64,000 bases of DNA from Rapana venosa (lineage: Eukaryota; Mollusca; Gastropoda; Neogastropoda; Muricidae): NCBI GenBank assembly GCA_028751875.1, contig CM054157.1:7743291-7807290 (forward strand). The letters are read 5' to 3'. This document shows positions 45,340 through 56,652 of the stretch, in pieces (the stretch's first letter is position 1; the number at the start of each line of letters is the position of its first letter). The notes under the pieces are model-generated. The model was not told where the DNA came from. It was given only the letters and a program-made list of their open reading frames with translations, and did not search any database. The position numbers were made by a program, and so were the translations under genes.

Positions 45340-45495
45340 TAATTTGTGTTTTTCTTCTGTAATCAGTCATAAATCATTATTTGTTTGTGCATTTGCTTTG
45401 CCAATGATATGAATGAACCTACTGCTCCATCCCAAGCCCAACAAATGCATTGTGACCCAAGGCCAATGTACATTAAATCAGTTCAGAGTTCTCTC
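45340..45495 (+). mobile_element. Retroelement 3' end, inverted copy of 39385-39540
   Basis: It contains TTTGCCAATGATATGAATGA and GGCCAATGTACATTAAATC and ends GTTCAGAGTTC, then passes into CT repeats. Confidence 0.7.
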
Positions 45496-45597
45496 TCCCC
45501 TCTCTCTCCCTCTCTCCCCCCTCTCTCTCTCTCTCTCCTCCCTCTCTCTCTCTTCTCTCCCCCTCTCTCTCTCTCTTGCTCTCTTGCCTCGCTCCTC

Positions 45598-45655
<58 letters not shown>

Positions 45656-45671
45656 TCTCCTCTCTCTCTCT

Positions 45672-45735
<64 letters not shown>

Positions 45736-45790
45736 CTCTCTTCCCCTCCTCTCTCTCTCTCTCTCTTTGCTCTCTTGCTCTCTCTGTGTA
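45496..45790. repeat. (CT)n, about 295 bp, imperfect
   Basis: CT tract with CC, TTGC and CGCT interruptions. Confidence 0.95.
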
Positions 45791-45984
45791 ACATAAGAAT
45801 GTGCGAACTTCTATCGGATTTCTCTCAAGAGTCCAAGGAATTTAGCAGACCAAACATCCCTACCATTGAAATATGTATGGACCGTGCAAAGTCTTGGATT
45901 TTCCCTCATTCCTAGACTATATATGATGCCACGTTGGCATGTTCTATATAATATGTCGATTTATTGAGAAACCTAAACCACAGG

Positions 45985-46315
45985 AGCTGGAATAGTCTGG
46001 CGGTTAGAACATTGTACTCATAATCTTTTTTCTTTTCGTTTCTCGGCTAGAGCTTCGAAGTTCACCAATGGCGAGATTTTTGCGTATGCGACCGTTTTCT
46101 CCCACCATTGAGGTAGCGGCATTTCGACTTCGGGATCAACACACTTCTGACCTGATGGTGTTACTCCAGTGTGGTGTCCGTGCGGAGGAATTTTGTTTTT
46201 TTCAACTGGAGTTAACATTAGCGCTATCTTCATTGCCCTGAGATTCCTTCGATTGAGACTAGAAACTGAGATTCTGGCGGCAAATGCACGCATGACAGCT
46301 GTATTGCTTGATTAG
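45985..46315 (+). mobile_element. Diverged SINE-B-like copy with an embedded dispersed repeat
   Basis: A tRNA-like head GGAATAGTCTGGCGGTTAGA (45990) is followed at 46036-46130 by the CTCGGCTAGAGCTTCGAAGT repeat. SINE-B body resumes at 46197 (AACTGGAGTTAACATTAGCG) and an eroded core (CTTCGATTGAGACTAGAAAC). Confidence 0.6.
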
Positions 46316-46319
46316 CTTC

Positions 46320-46690
46320 TTTCTTTCTTTATATTTTTTTACTTTGAGGATAATGGAATAAGCACTGATGCGTTTTGAGGATAATGGAATAAGCGCGCAT
46401 GTGCTTTTAGAATAATGGAATAAGCACGCATGTGCTTTGAGGATATTGGAATAAGCACTCCTTTGCTTTCCTTTTTTCTCCAGCCCCCGTGTTCATGCGG
46501 TTTAGTACATTTTGACATCCGTTCCCACTGGCTCGCAACGTCCTACTCTTTCGAAATTCGGAACAGATTTTTAACATGTTCACAAGATCGGTTGATAGTC
46601 TCATCAACAGAACTTGGGTGGGTGGAGGGAGAGTGGAGTCAGTACTGATGTTAATTCGAGCTGGTGATCCCACAATAAAAGAAAACATCC
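46320..46690 (-). mobile_element. SINE-B with four tandem copies of its 3' end
   Basis: On the + strand a ~31-bp segment, GAGGATAATGGAATAAGCAC plus CATGTGCTTTT, occurs four times between 46346 and 46470, then a single body back to GATGTTAATTCGAGCTGGTG. The tRNA head is missing or unrecognisable. Confidence 0.88.
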
Positions 46691-46959
46691 ACTTTTCGAA
46701 GAAGGGTCATCCGTCCGGCTATGACCAGTAGGACAGATGACACAAACATACCTCTAGACTGCACTCTGCAAGTTAGAGACGAATGTTGATGGCCTCTACC
46801 AGGTTCAACTGGTCCCAGGCGTACTACCTGAAAACGTCAGCATAGTGCCCCAGACCACTTCACTAGAAGTTCAGGGGAAAAAGTCATGTAGAATTTAAAG
46901 ACGAAAGTGAAGTTACGCAGCCAATCAGGTAATGGTACTTCTGAGAGCCATGGCAGATG

Positions 46960-46969
46960 GCAGAGAAGA

Positions 46970-47023
<54 letters not shown>

Positions 47024-47076
47024 GAGAGAGAAAGAAAGAGAGAGAAGAGGAGAGAGGAGAGAGAGAGAGAGAGGGG

Positions 47077-47121
<45 letters not shown>

Positions 47122-47150
47122 GAGCAGAGACAGAGAGAAGATGGAGGAAA
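46960..47150. repeat. (GA)n, imperfect
   Basis: GA tract with GG and AAA interruptions. Confidence 0.95.
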
Positions 47151-47404
47151 GAAATACACAGGGTAGATTCCGTCATGTCAACATTTACTGTCGGAGTGTT
47201 TTCGGGTATTTGCGATGGGGAATGGACTGAACAGGATAGTTGTCATTGGAGAGGGAGTCAGCCAGTGGCACTTAACACACTGTCTGTCTGTGATGCCTAA
47301 TTTTAAAGATCTTGAAGATGTCGGTCATTGGCTGGTAGATTCCATCAAGTACCAGCCATTGAAAGAGATACAGAGAGAGTGAGAGAGACGAAGGAGAGGG
47401 AGAG

Positions 47405-47560
47405 AGAGACACACACACACACACACATACTTTCTCCTCTTTTACACACACATACATACATACATATACTCATGCCTCGCCACACACGACACAAACACAC
47501 ACACACACACACAACACACACGCACGCACGCACGCACGCACGCACACACACATGGGAGAT
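47405..47560. repeat. (CA)n, CATA and ACGC arrays
   Basis: CA at 47409-47428, CATA at 47450-47466, CA/CGCA at 47490-47552. Confidence 0.92.
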
Positions 47561-47765
47561 AGACAAAGTCATTGGCTGAAATGATGATTATAATCGTGAT
47601 TATGACGATGATTATGAAGTTATTTCCGCTAATAACAGATTAAGCAATAACATACTTTTTTTTGGTAAAGCCCCTGCTCCAGATAAGGATTGAAGTTAAT
47701 AATGACAAACAATCATTTGATTTTTTTAATGGAAACCTGCTGTGAAAGAACAATAACTTTACTTA

Positions 47766-47910
47766 GACACACACACACACACACGCGCGCGCACGCGCGC
47801 ACGCACACACGCACGCACGCAACACAAGGCAATGCAACACACCGCAATCACACACCTGTGCACGCACGCACGCATGCACACACACACACACACACGCACA
47901 CACACACAAG
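47766..47910. repeat. (CA)n/(GCAC)n array
   Basis: Two CA/GCAC stretches split by a non-repeat insert at 47820-47860. Confidence 0.92.
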
Positions 47911-48527
47911 GATTTCTATTGGTTATTATTGTAGAACGATGTAACAGCCATAGCCGTAATGACATTCCAGCCAATAGCTCAAAATGGAATCTTCATCCAG
48001 AGATTACTGCCCCAATCAAAACGCTGAACAGCTATAAAATCATCCAATCAATATCTTCATTATAAACGCTGATGAACCGTGCATACATCCGGGGTCTCTA
48101 TGACAGGAATTATGGGATAAACCGTCCTTTTTTCTGTTCTGTGCCAATAGTATTTAGAGAGTGATGGGCTCTGCCCATGCTTAACTTGCCTAAGACACAC
48201 AGAGCCTGAAAAATTGCAGTGCAGTGACCCAACGACTCTTCAAGGAGTGAAGGGAGAGAAGTCAGTCAGGTTGGTCAGTGTCCACTGTGCAGTCATTTGG
48301 GTTTGCGGTAGACTAGAGCCCAAAGTTCAGGGATGTGTGGAGGACCCCAGTCACAGAACTGGTACCAGCTTTCTGGTGACAGGTCATCTTTTCTTTCACG
48401 GGCTTCCTGCTGTAAGGAAGCTTCGTCCCACAACTACTAGTTCTTTGTTGGATTGTGTATTGTATGATTGTGTCGTGTTGTATGTCTTTGTGTGTATGTT
48501 TTTTCCTAGTTTATTTGCTGGTATTTA
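47911..48527. other. Unique sequence, no gene seen
   Basis: Not simple sequence. An open frame near 48214 enters the following SINE and shows no domain or splice support. Confidence 0.5.
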
Positions 48528-48605
48528 TTTTTTTATCGAGGATTATAGAATAAGCACTCATGTGTTTTTTTACATCCAGTCCCCGTGTGTATGCGGTTTT
48601 GTAAA
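48528..48605 (-). mobile_element. SINE-B 3'-end fragment
   Basis: ATCGAGGATTATAGAATAAG, CACTCATGTG and CCCCGTGTGTATGCGGTTTT, cut off at GTAAATT where the next element begins. Confidence 0.85.
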
Positions 48606-48770
48606 TTCAAGTCAAGTCAAGTCAAGTCAACATTTTATTTCCAGATGGTACATTGAATAAGCAATGCATTTGCTTTTTTTCATCAAGCCATCTATCTAAG
48701 AACAAATTTCGTAATGATTATACTAAGTCACTACATTATAGCATCATTTACCATTAAATTAAAACCAGTA
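48606..48770 (-). mobile_element. (TTGAC)n-tailed retroelement 3' end
   Basis: Four or five GTCAA units on the + strand, then the sequence seen at 4651 with few changes (ATTTTATTTCCAGATGGTAC; AAGCCATCTATCTAAGAAC). It may extend further left of the known block. Confidence 0.75.
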
Positions 48771-49604
48771 AAAAAGAAAAAAAAGGAAAAACTCGTTAAG
48801 GAAATACATTGAAAATACAAATTACCACACATACATATACACGCACACACATACTCATGCACACCTGTGCGCGCTCACGTCCACACACACATTTAAATAA
48901 AAATGTTTTAAGAATTAAAAAAAGAAAAGCATAAAACGTCAGGACAAACAAATTACTTCACTTACTGTTTCATCCATTTTTTCACGTTTATACTTTAGAT
49001 ATAAAAAAGGTACAGGAATAAAACGTTAGAAAATACTAGGCATTCGTCGTTACTGATAATATTACCTTCAATGACCTCCCTCCTCTCCTCCTCCACCCAG
49101 CAAAGGTGTGCTTTTTTTATGCGCTCATACTTTTCAAATAGCGCTTTTTTAAAAATGACATATTCACACAATAACTATCCAAGCAAGAGAAGTCAAATAA
49201 GATTACAATAATGATTATTATAATAGAGATACAATTATAACAACAATCACCCATCACCATGAGACAACAATATAACAAATGATCCCCATCACCATGAGAC
49301 AACAACATAACGATGATAACAGAAAAGCATTGGAAAGGATGGGGGTGGGGGAGGAGTATCAAGGGGGAAGGGGAAATACGTCTTCAATCAATAGAGAAAT
49401 AATAATTTTTAAAAAACCCAATTATTCAAACAAGTAGAACCCCTATACGATACAGAATTCAAAAGCCCATAATCAACTGGACTATCAAAACTAAAACAAT
49501 ATCAAACTAAAACAGTATCGCTTATAATAATACTAATAATCTCATCTCTAACTGCAATAAAAACAACTTCCACGATAAAATCTATTGAATTAGACAAGAC
49601 AGGG
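48771..49604. other. AT-rich DNA, no gene seen
   Basis: A 36-bp duplication (CCATCACCATGAGACAACAA) lies at about 49250-49315. Possibly includes more of the retroelement at 48606. Confidence 0.5.
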
Positions 49605-49765
<161 letters not shown>

Positions 49766-49993
49766 CACTATCAAGCTATCAGGTCTACCATAAAAAGATT
49801 TTTAAAAATTTCCTCCTTTCCACTTGTTTCAACATTGCAGATTATTTACTAGCTTGCATAGATTCTCTTACTTCTTTGCATAATTAGTGTGCCTCTTTCC
49901 TGCCTCAGCGGTTTCAGCGGTTTTATGTATATTTCCTGAGCTGCATTTAGTATGCAAATGATGTGTGGAAGGGCTTTGATTTGCTATTTAGCA

Positions 49994-50495
49994 TTACAGC
50001 TCCTGAAAGACAGTTTGGCAACAGTATAGTTAATATTACATCTCCTGAAAAACAGTTTTGACAACTGTATCTATAGTTAACATCACGGCTTCTGAAAGGT
50101 AAAAGGTAAAGGTAAAGGAGTCCCATAACCTATGAGGTCGTAGGGGAGCGAGACGTCAGAGACCTCACTTCTCTAGGGGACAGCATATTGAGGGCGGCGC
50201 CCATCTCCTCTCCCTCGCTGCTTTACCTTTCCTGACCCTAAAGAGGACAGGTACCCATTTACAGCTGGGTGAATTGGGGGAACTGTACTGAAGTCAAGGC
50301 GCGCAAACGGTCACCCATCCAACTGGTAACCACGCTCGATGCTGCTTAACTTGGCTGGGGGAAAGCAAGTGCTCCGACCACTGAGCTATCCCGTTCCCTG
50401 CTTCTGAAAGACACGTTGGCAAATATACAGTTAACATTACAGCTCCTAAATGATAGTTTAGCAAACATACAGTTAATGTTACAGCTCTTAAACTA
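49994..50495. repeat. 42-bp tandem repeat, about 4.5 units, split by SINE-A
   Basis: Units start TTACAGCTCCTGAAAGACAG at 49994, 50036, 50083, 50437 and 50479. Once the SINE and duplicated target (312 bp) are removed, spacing stays at 42-47 bp. Confidence 0.85.
50099..50399 (-). mobile_element. SINE-A, full length, 11-bp TSD
   Basis: In minus orientation: GGAACGGGATAGCTCAGTGG, 5S-like AAGTTAAGCAGCATCGAGC and TTGGATGGGTGACCG, body, tail TTTACCTTTACC. GCTTCTGAAAG at 50088-50098 and 50400-50410 is a perfect target-site duplication. Confidence 0.95.
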
Positions 50496-51816
50496 AATTC
50501 ATCACTATAAAGTCTATCTATTATGATTGCTTCTGGAATGGAAATGAGTGGAGTGTGTGGTAAAGAGCAGTGTAATGATTGTAGTTTAGTGGATGGGATT
50601 GGGTTACTTTTAACTGCATTTTGTCATATTGTAATTTTTTATTGGGCAGGATTAGTTTTTCGCTCTTGGCTAAAGCTCAGACGCTCACCAATGGTGAAAC
50701 TTTGCATATGGAACTGGATTGAAATGAGCTTCAGATTCTTGCCACACAGCAGGTTTCTCTATACAATATTACAGATTATTTTGTCTACAAGTTGCCAACA
50801 CTAGAGAGTAGCAGAACACTTTTATGGAAGGTAAGGAGATGCTCCTGCAGAATTATCTATTTGCGTGCAAGCTGTAATAAATGCACCAAAATACTTGCCC
50901 GGTACGACAATCTTGTTATCGCAGATTCCTTTATGTACAGCAAGTGTGAGATGAAACTCCTGAAGAAATTGGTTGTCTGCCACTTTTTTGTTTGTTTGTT
51001 TGGCGTTGGGTTTTTTCAGTCAGGGTCGAGCTATGGGTTTGATAAATCACGGCATCAAGGAAGAAAGGAAACCCTTAAAAACCCTGCCCTCATTTGATCA
51101 AATCTAATCCAAGCCAGATCTTGTCTCGGAGTTATGTTTTGTTTTCAATTTTCTCACAGCGACCCATTGGGTGGAGCATTACACGTACATTACGCCATTT
51201 CTGCCAAGAGAGAGAGACACCAAGTAGTTATTAACTGCAGAACTTGATGTGCCAGTAATTCTTGCCTGCATACCACATATTGCTGTCTCTCTATAGCTTG
51301 TCAAATACTGACCAGATTTACAGGATCCCAGCTGTCAGTTTCCCCCACTTTCAGCTACTCTCAGCTGCTATCCAATCCATCCAATCCCATCCCAGCCCAG
51401 CTGGTCCTAATTATAGCAGGAACTGACCACAATTGGACTTGGTAAAAGGAAGGGGCACGCTAAATTTAGAACTTTTGACCGAGTGATGTTGGATTTGCGC
51501 GCTGCAAAGTTTCATGTGGACACTAGTACACTTCAGCCATGTCTGCCCCCCATCAGAACCAGAACTGAAGTGACAGACACACAACACGTACACTGACAGA
51601 CGCCAGCCTGTGTGGCCTTTGTAAGCAGACATCTCTGTGAACAGGGTTATGAAGCAGAACAGAGTTATCTGGACTCTCTGTGGCCTAATGGATTCCAGAG
51701 ATCTGAACTGAGTGTTTGCAGACACTTTTGTGTGGGGAGATGGTAGCACTCTGTTGAAGGGAGTGCCCTCGTGCACGTGATTTTATTTTTATTATTTTAT
51801 TTATTCTTTTATATTT
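50496..51816. other. Unique DNA with one dispersed repeat, no gene supported
   Basis: The GGCTAAAGCTCAGACGCTCA repeat is at 50655-50715. A 121-codon minus frame at 51411-51776 shows no domain, splice signals or codon pattern that would support it. Confidence 0.5.
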
Positions 51817-52157
51817 ATTCTTTTATATCGAGGATAATGCAATAAGCACTTATGTGCTTTTTTACATCCAGTCCCCGTGTGTTTGCGGTTTTATAAATTC
51901 TGTGATCTGTTCCTACCGGCACACAATGGCCTATCTTACGAAAAGCGGAACAGGATTTAACGTGTGCGAAAGATGTTCTGCGTGCGTTCGCACACGGGGC
52001 CTCGGTTTATAGTCTCATCCGAAGGACTTTTGGGGAGAGTGGAGTCTGCACTGATATTAACTCCAGGGGAAAATATCCCCCTTGAACGGGAATCGAACCC
52101 GGGTCGTCAGATTGCGAGCGCAATGTTCTAACCACTGGGCTATCCCGTCCCCCAAAA
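51817..52157 (-). mobile_element. SINE-B, best full-length copy
   Basis: On the minus strand: GGGACGGGATAGCCCAGTGG head, B box GGGTTCGATTCCC, CCTGGAGTTAATATCAGTGC, CCAAAAGTCC, core TTCGGATGAGACTATAAACC, GCAGAACATCTTTCGCACAC, GGCCATTGTGTGCCGG, CCGCAAACACACGGGGACTG and TTATTGCATTATCCTCGATA with an AAAAGAATA tail. It is the reference for other copies and ends without the LINE tail. Confidence 0.95.
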
Positions 52158-52188
52158 TGAAAATGGCGTGAAAATCTTTGTGTGTGTT

Positions 52189-52356
<168 letters not shown>

Positions 52357-52529
52357 TCGCGTGTACAGAGCGAGCTTCTGAGGGGACTATGTCAGGTGGA
52401 GGGTGATGCATTGGGATTGGTCATTGCTCTGGTTTGTGGGTAATGGAGGGAGGGCACAGGTTGTAGGGAATGATGAAGTTTGTAAAGGAGATGTGTAGCA
52501 AGGAATGATGCAGAGTTAATGAAGCAGAA

Positions 52530-52700
<171 letters not shown>

Positions 52701-53301
52701 TCTCCCTTCCAATCACTTTCTTTCTTTCTGTCTGTTACAAAATATTCTTCTCGCAAACCAAAAAAAGTAAATGCTGCTCCGTGTCGCGAGTCCGAGTACA
52801 AAAAGTTCAGACAAAAAAAATTCATGTTTAAAGACTCAGTCATGAAAACGTAAGCCAAAACAAATAACCGATGCAGGGGCAGTAAGTAGTCTAGTCTCTC
52901 CCTCCCCCCCCCCCCCATCCCCTCCTCGACCACCCTCACCCCAATCCCACCCTCCCCTCCCTCCTCCATGGAGCCGTCCTAATCCAGACCTGATGGCTTT
53001 TTCATCGCCCTTTTTTCCTCGACGTGAGACGCTTGGCTACCTCTTCCAGTCCTCTTTAGAAGTTTACCAACTCGTAAGAAAGGTTCAGAGAAAATCGCGG
53101 TTCTATAATGGTGCAGCGATGCCACGGCCGTAAAAAGTTTGCTTTTAAACACCTCCTTCGGAAGGCTCTGCGAGGCGAGGGGACGAATGGGTGGATGATG
53201 TATGATGCGCATGAATGTTAAGTTCGCGTGAGCGAGCGCGAACGAGCGAGCGAGCGAGCGAGCGTGCATACGTACACACACACACACACACACACACACA
53301 A

Positions 53302-53400
53302 GGTCGCCCTCAATATTCTGGTCTGTGGAGAAGCCGAGGTCTCTGACATCTCGCTCCTCAACGTCCGGCAAAGGTTAAAGAAACACCTTTACCTTTTACC
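53302..53400 (+). mobile_element. SINE-A 3'-end fragment
   Basis: GTCGCCCTCAATATTCTGG, GAGGTCTCTGACATCTCGCT and CACCTTTACCTTTTACC. GAGC and CA repeats precede it. Confidence 0.8.
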
Positions 53401-53547
53401 ATTATTCAAAGGATGTACAGAAAAAAATAACATAAGAAAATCTTAAGTATATAACTTGAAGATAAAGGATAAAACAGCCGTCCAAACGCCACTAGAACTT
53501 ATTCATCCACTATTCTTCTTCTTCTTCTTCTTCTTCTTCTTCTTCTT

Positions 53548-53930
53548 CCCTAGCCATGCTAATTTTTTAGTCCAGTTGAATGAGGAAGTCTGCAGTCTGT
53601 CGTAGTGATCCTGCCGGTCCCTAGGGCTTTTTCCTGTCAGAGCTCTACTGGGCCGGGCCACCACGTCTGGTGTCTCAGAGTGTTGAAGGTAGGGCAGATA
53701 TGGGAGGAAGGGGGTTGTAGTCCTGTGCCACAGGGGCACTGGGTCAATATGAGATATTTTCAGGCGATGGAGATGGGATAGGAGCTAGCAGTGTCTTGTT
53801 CGCAGCGTAAAGGTGGCAACTTGAGCAGGTCTGTCTAGCTCAAGAATGTCATCTTTTTCATCTTCTGGTCCGATGTCCTGGTGCCGGCTCCATGCTTTCC
53901 TGAAGCTGTTTCTCAGGATTGTCCTAGAGG
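53548..53930 (-). pseudogene. RNase H-type (I-superfamily) LINE, C-terminal end
   Basis: On the minus strand, with two frame changes and stops, the fragments ATFTLRTRHC, LLSHLHRLKISHID, QCPCGTGLQ, CPTFNTLRHQTW and a final STGLKN-type end appear in order. That is the Cys-x-Cys...Cys C-terminal segment following RNase H in some mollusc LINEs. The RNase H part lies upstream on the same strand at 54714-54900, displaced by SINE insertions. A (TTC)n tract at 53516-53547 marks its 3' side. Confidence 0.65.
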
Positions 53931-54455
53931 TCTAGAGGTAACGCGCCTGTCTAGAAAGCGAAAAGTCCGGGTCGGAAGTGTGTGGTGGTTGGAATCAGAT
54001 GACAACATTTACAAAACCGCATACACACGGGGACTAGATGTAAAAAAAAAGCACATAAGTGCTTATTCCATTATCCTCGATATAAAAGAATAAATAAATA
54101 AAATATTTAAAAATCCTGTTTAGACCCGGAACTTTTCCCCCATCCATTAGAGCATGAGCGGTGGTCTGGACGCTAGTCTTTCGGATGAGACGAAAAACCG
54201 AGGTCCCGTGTTCTAACACATAATTATTTAGCGCACGTAAAAGAACCCACGGCAACAAGAGACATGTCCCTGGCAAAATTCATGTAGAAAAAAAGCCACT
54301 CTGATAGGGAAACAAATATAGTTGCAGACAGGAAAAAAGAAAAAAATGGGTGGCGCTGCTCTTGCGGCGACGCGCTCTCTCCCCGGGGAGAGCAGCCCGA
54401 ATTTCACGCAGAGAAATCTGCCGTGACTTAAAGTGGTATAAATAAATAAGGAAAG
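53931..54455 (+). mobile_element. SINE-C, full length, split by a SINE-B 3' end
   Basis: Head TCTAGAGGTAACGCGCCTGT at 53931 to GGTTGGAATC at 53998; the body resumes at about 54111 (CCTGTTTAGACCCGGAACTT). It goes through a core variant (TTTCGGATGAGACGAAAAAC), GTAAAAGAACCCACGGC and CCCCGGGGAGAGCAGCCC to GTGGTATAAATAAATAAGG. No LINE tail. Confidence 0.9.
53999..54110 (+). mobile_element. 5'-truncated SINE-B nested in SINE-C
   Basis: It starts AGATGACAACATTTACAAAA, ends GATATAAAAGAATAAATAAA with an A-rich tail, and is bounded by AATC on both sides, a short possible TSD. It interrupts the SINE-C B box. Confidence 0.88.
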
Positions 54456-54477
54456 AAAGAAATGTCTGACTGGATGG

Positions 54478-54713
54478 GTTTTTTAAATTTTATTTTATTA
54501 TTTTATATTGAGGATAATGGAATAAGCACTTATTGCTTTTTTTACATCCAGTCCCCGTGTGTATGTGGGTTTGTAAATTCTGTCATCTGTTCCCACCGGC
54601 ACACAATGGCCTACTCTTACGAAAAGCGGAACAGGATTTTAACGTGTGCGCAAGATGTTCTGCGTGTGTTCGCACACGGGGCCTCGGTTTATAATCTCAT
54701 CCGAAGGACTTGA
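54478..54713 (-). mobile_element. SINE-B without head, inserted in the RNase H LINE
   Basis: Complete 3' body back to the core, stopping at CTCATCCGAAGGACTT. The LINE RNase H fragment starts immediately after. Confidence 0.88.
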
Positions 54714-54900
54714 GGTTGGCTGCTCCAAGTTGCTGCCTGCCGCAGGCACACAGTCCGCCTCTTCGTTGCCCCCTATACCACAGTGGAACGGGATCCATTG
54801 CAGCACCACTACAGTTCTCTGGATGGGGAGGCTTTGCTCTTTTCTGATGTCTCTTAGGATCTCCTCTCCCCATGGCGCCTGGAGACTCCGAAAAGAAGAA
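54714..54900 (-). pseudogene. LINE RNase H domain fragment
   Basis: The minus strand reads VVVLQWIPFHCGIGGNEEAD, the RNase H signature (HCGxxGNExAD) of I-clade LINEs. A one-base change shifts the frame before the Asn. An AAGAAGAAG tract lies at 54893-54908. Confidence 0.75.
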
Positions 54901-54910
54901 GAAGAAGACT

Positions 54911-55344
54911 AGGATATCATATTCTTGCCAGAGATGAAGCTCGGGCCTAATGTCAAAGAAGAAATTAGAAAAATTGATATTAAGATGAACGCTAAGTAGC
55001 TTTTGGAAGGGTTCGAACCATAGGAGAAATGAAACGAACATTATTTCAAATATGTATCAGCAAATACCCCAGTAATCGGAGCAAGCTGATGTTGTGCTGT
55101 CGTCATCATAATAACGTAGTCGATGTATGTTCTGCTATCTGAAAAAATGAGAGCATAAACATATGTTTGGGTATGCATGTATGTGATTTTTTTTAAGGGG
55201 GAGAGGGGTGATTTTAAGAATGCAAATAAAATGATTTGCGCGCATATTACCTTCTTCATCTTGCGTGAACAGCTGGTTATCTTTGCCAGTGACATGCACT
55301 TAATATCAGATAAAATGTTTGACAATTACAGATTGGTTGATAGA
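54911..55344. other. Unique sequence, no gene seen
   Basis: AT-rich, with no recognised domain, repeat or splice-bounded frame. Confidence 0.5.
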
Positions 55345-55398
55345 GAGAGAGGGAGGGAGGGAGGCAGGCAGACAGGCAGACAGGCAGACAGGCAGGCA

Positions 55399-55440
<42 letters not shown>

Positions 55441-55550
55441 CTGGCAGACAGGCAGACAGGCAGGCAGACAGGCAGGCAGGCAGGCTGGCAGACAGGCAGA
55501 CAGGCAGGCAGACTGGCAGGCAGGCAGGCAGGGCAGGGCAGGTAGATGAG
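55345..55550. repeat. (GCAG/ACAG)n tetranucleotide array
   Basis: GGCAGGCAGACA units with GGCTGGCAGACAGGCAGACA repeated at about 55438 and 55483, giving a weak ~45-bp higher-order step. Confidence 0.95.
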
Positions 55551-55605
55551 ATGGAGAGAGAGATATACAGGTAGGCGGGTATGTAGGTACTTTTTATTTT
55601 TTTCA

Positions 55606-55928
55606 TTTTTTTTCGAGGATAATGGAATAAGCATTCATGTGCTTTTTTTCATCCAGTCCCCGTGTGTATGAAGTCTTGTCAATTTCGTCATCCGTTCCCA
55701 CCGACACACAATGGCCTACTCTTACGAAAAGCGGAACAGGATTTAACGTGTGCGCAAGATATTCTACGTGCGTTCGCACATGGGAATTCGGTTTATAGTC
55801 TCATCCGTTTGGGGAGAGTGGAGTCGGCACTGATGTAAACTCCAGAGGAAAAATCCTCTTGAACGGGAATCGAACCCGGGTCAGCAGATGACGAGCATAT
55901 CACGCTAACCACCAGGCTGTCCCATCCC
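55606..55928 (-). mobile_element. SINE-B, near full length
   Basis: On the minus strand: head TGGGACAGCCTGGTGGTTAG, B box GGGTTCGATTCCC, CTGGAGTTTACATCAGTGCC, core with a short deletion at 55806, and GCTTATTCCATTATCCTCG. Confidence 0.92.
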
Positions 55929-55988
55929 CCCTCTTGCAGGGAAGGTAGAGAGGTGGGTAGGAACGTAGGCAGGTAGACAGACAGATTA

Positions 55989-55989
<1 letters not shown>

Positions 55990-56066
<77 letters not shown>

Positions 56067-56125
56067 TCTGAACGTGTTTAATATGCCTTAGGCCACAATA
56101 CACGGAGTTTGGGGGAAGGAGGGGA

Positions 56126-56168
<43 letters not shown>

Positions 56169-56240
56169 TGGATGGATGGATGGATGGATGGATGTGTGGG
56201 TGGGTGGGTGGGTTGGAGGGAGGTAAGTGGGTAGGTAGGT
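55990..56240. repeat. GA tracts, LINE-end remnant, GGAT/GGGT/GGTA repeats
   Basis: GA at 55990-56063 and 56131-56164; a fragment of the AACTCTG-tailed 3' end at 56065-56105; GGATGGAT and GGGTGGGT repeats to 56240. Confidence 0.85.
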
Positions 56241-56242
56241 AG

Positions 56243-56340
56243 ACGCAACTTTGGCGGTGTTGTATGCATTGTTATATATATATATATATTGTTATATATA
56301 TACATATATAACAATGCATACAACACCGCCAAAGTTGCGT
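56243..56340. repeat. 98-bp near-perfect palindrome
   Basis: ACGCAACTTTGGCGGTGTTG...GCATTGTTATATATAT at the left is exactly mirrored at the right, with an AT-rich centre. Arms are about 40 bp. It has no coding frame or obvious TSD. A snap-back hairpin, a minimal inverted-repeat transposon remnant or an assembly fold-back are all possible. Confidence 0.95.
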
Positions 56341-56354
56341 ATGTAGTGTGTGTG

Positions 56355-56592
56355 TATGTATTTTTATTCTATTTTATTCTTTTATATCGAGGATTATGGA
56401 ATAAGCACTAATGTACTTTTTTACATGCAGTCCCCGTGTGTATGCGGTTTTGTGAATTCTGTCATCTGTTCCCAACGGCACACAATGGCCTACTCTTATG
56501 AAAAGCGGAACAGGATCTAACGTGTGCGCAAGATGTTCTGGGTGCGTTCGCACACGGGGCCTCGGTTTAAAGTCTCATCCGAAGTACTTGTA
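56355..56592 (-). mobile_element. SINE-B without tRNA head
   Basis: Complete 3' body back to CTCATCCGAAGTACTT, then GT-rich DNA. Confidence 0.9.
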
Positions 56593-56652
56593 TGTGTGTG
56601 CACGTGCGTGTGTGTATGCGCGCGGCGCGCGCGCGGGCATATGTGTGTGTTA
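56593..56652. repeat. Alternating purine-pyrimidine tract
   Basis: GTGTGTGCACGTGCGTGTG then GCGCGCGGCGCGCGCGCG, alternating almost without a break. Such tracts can adopt Z-DNA; that is inference here. Confidence 0.6.

Noticed and set aside
51411..51776. 121-codon minus-strand frame
   Set aside because: No domain, repeat match or splice signal; the length is within chance for this much AT-moderate DNA.
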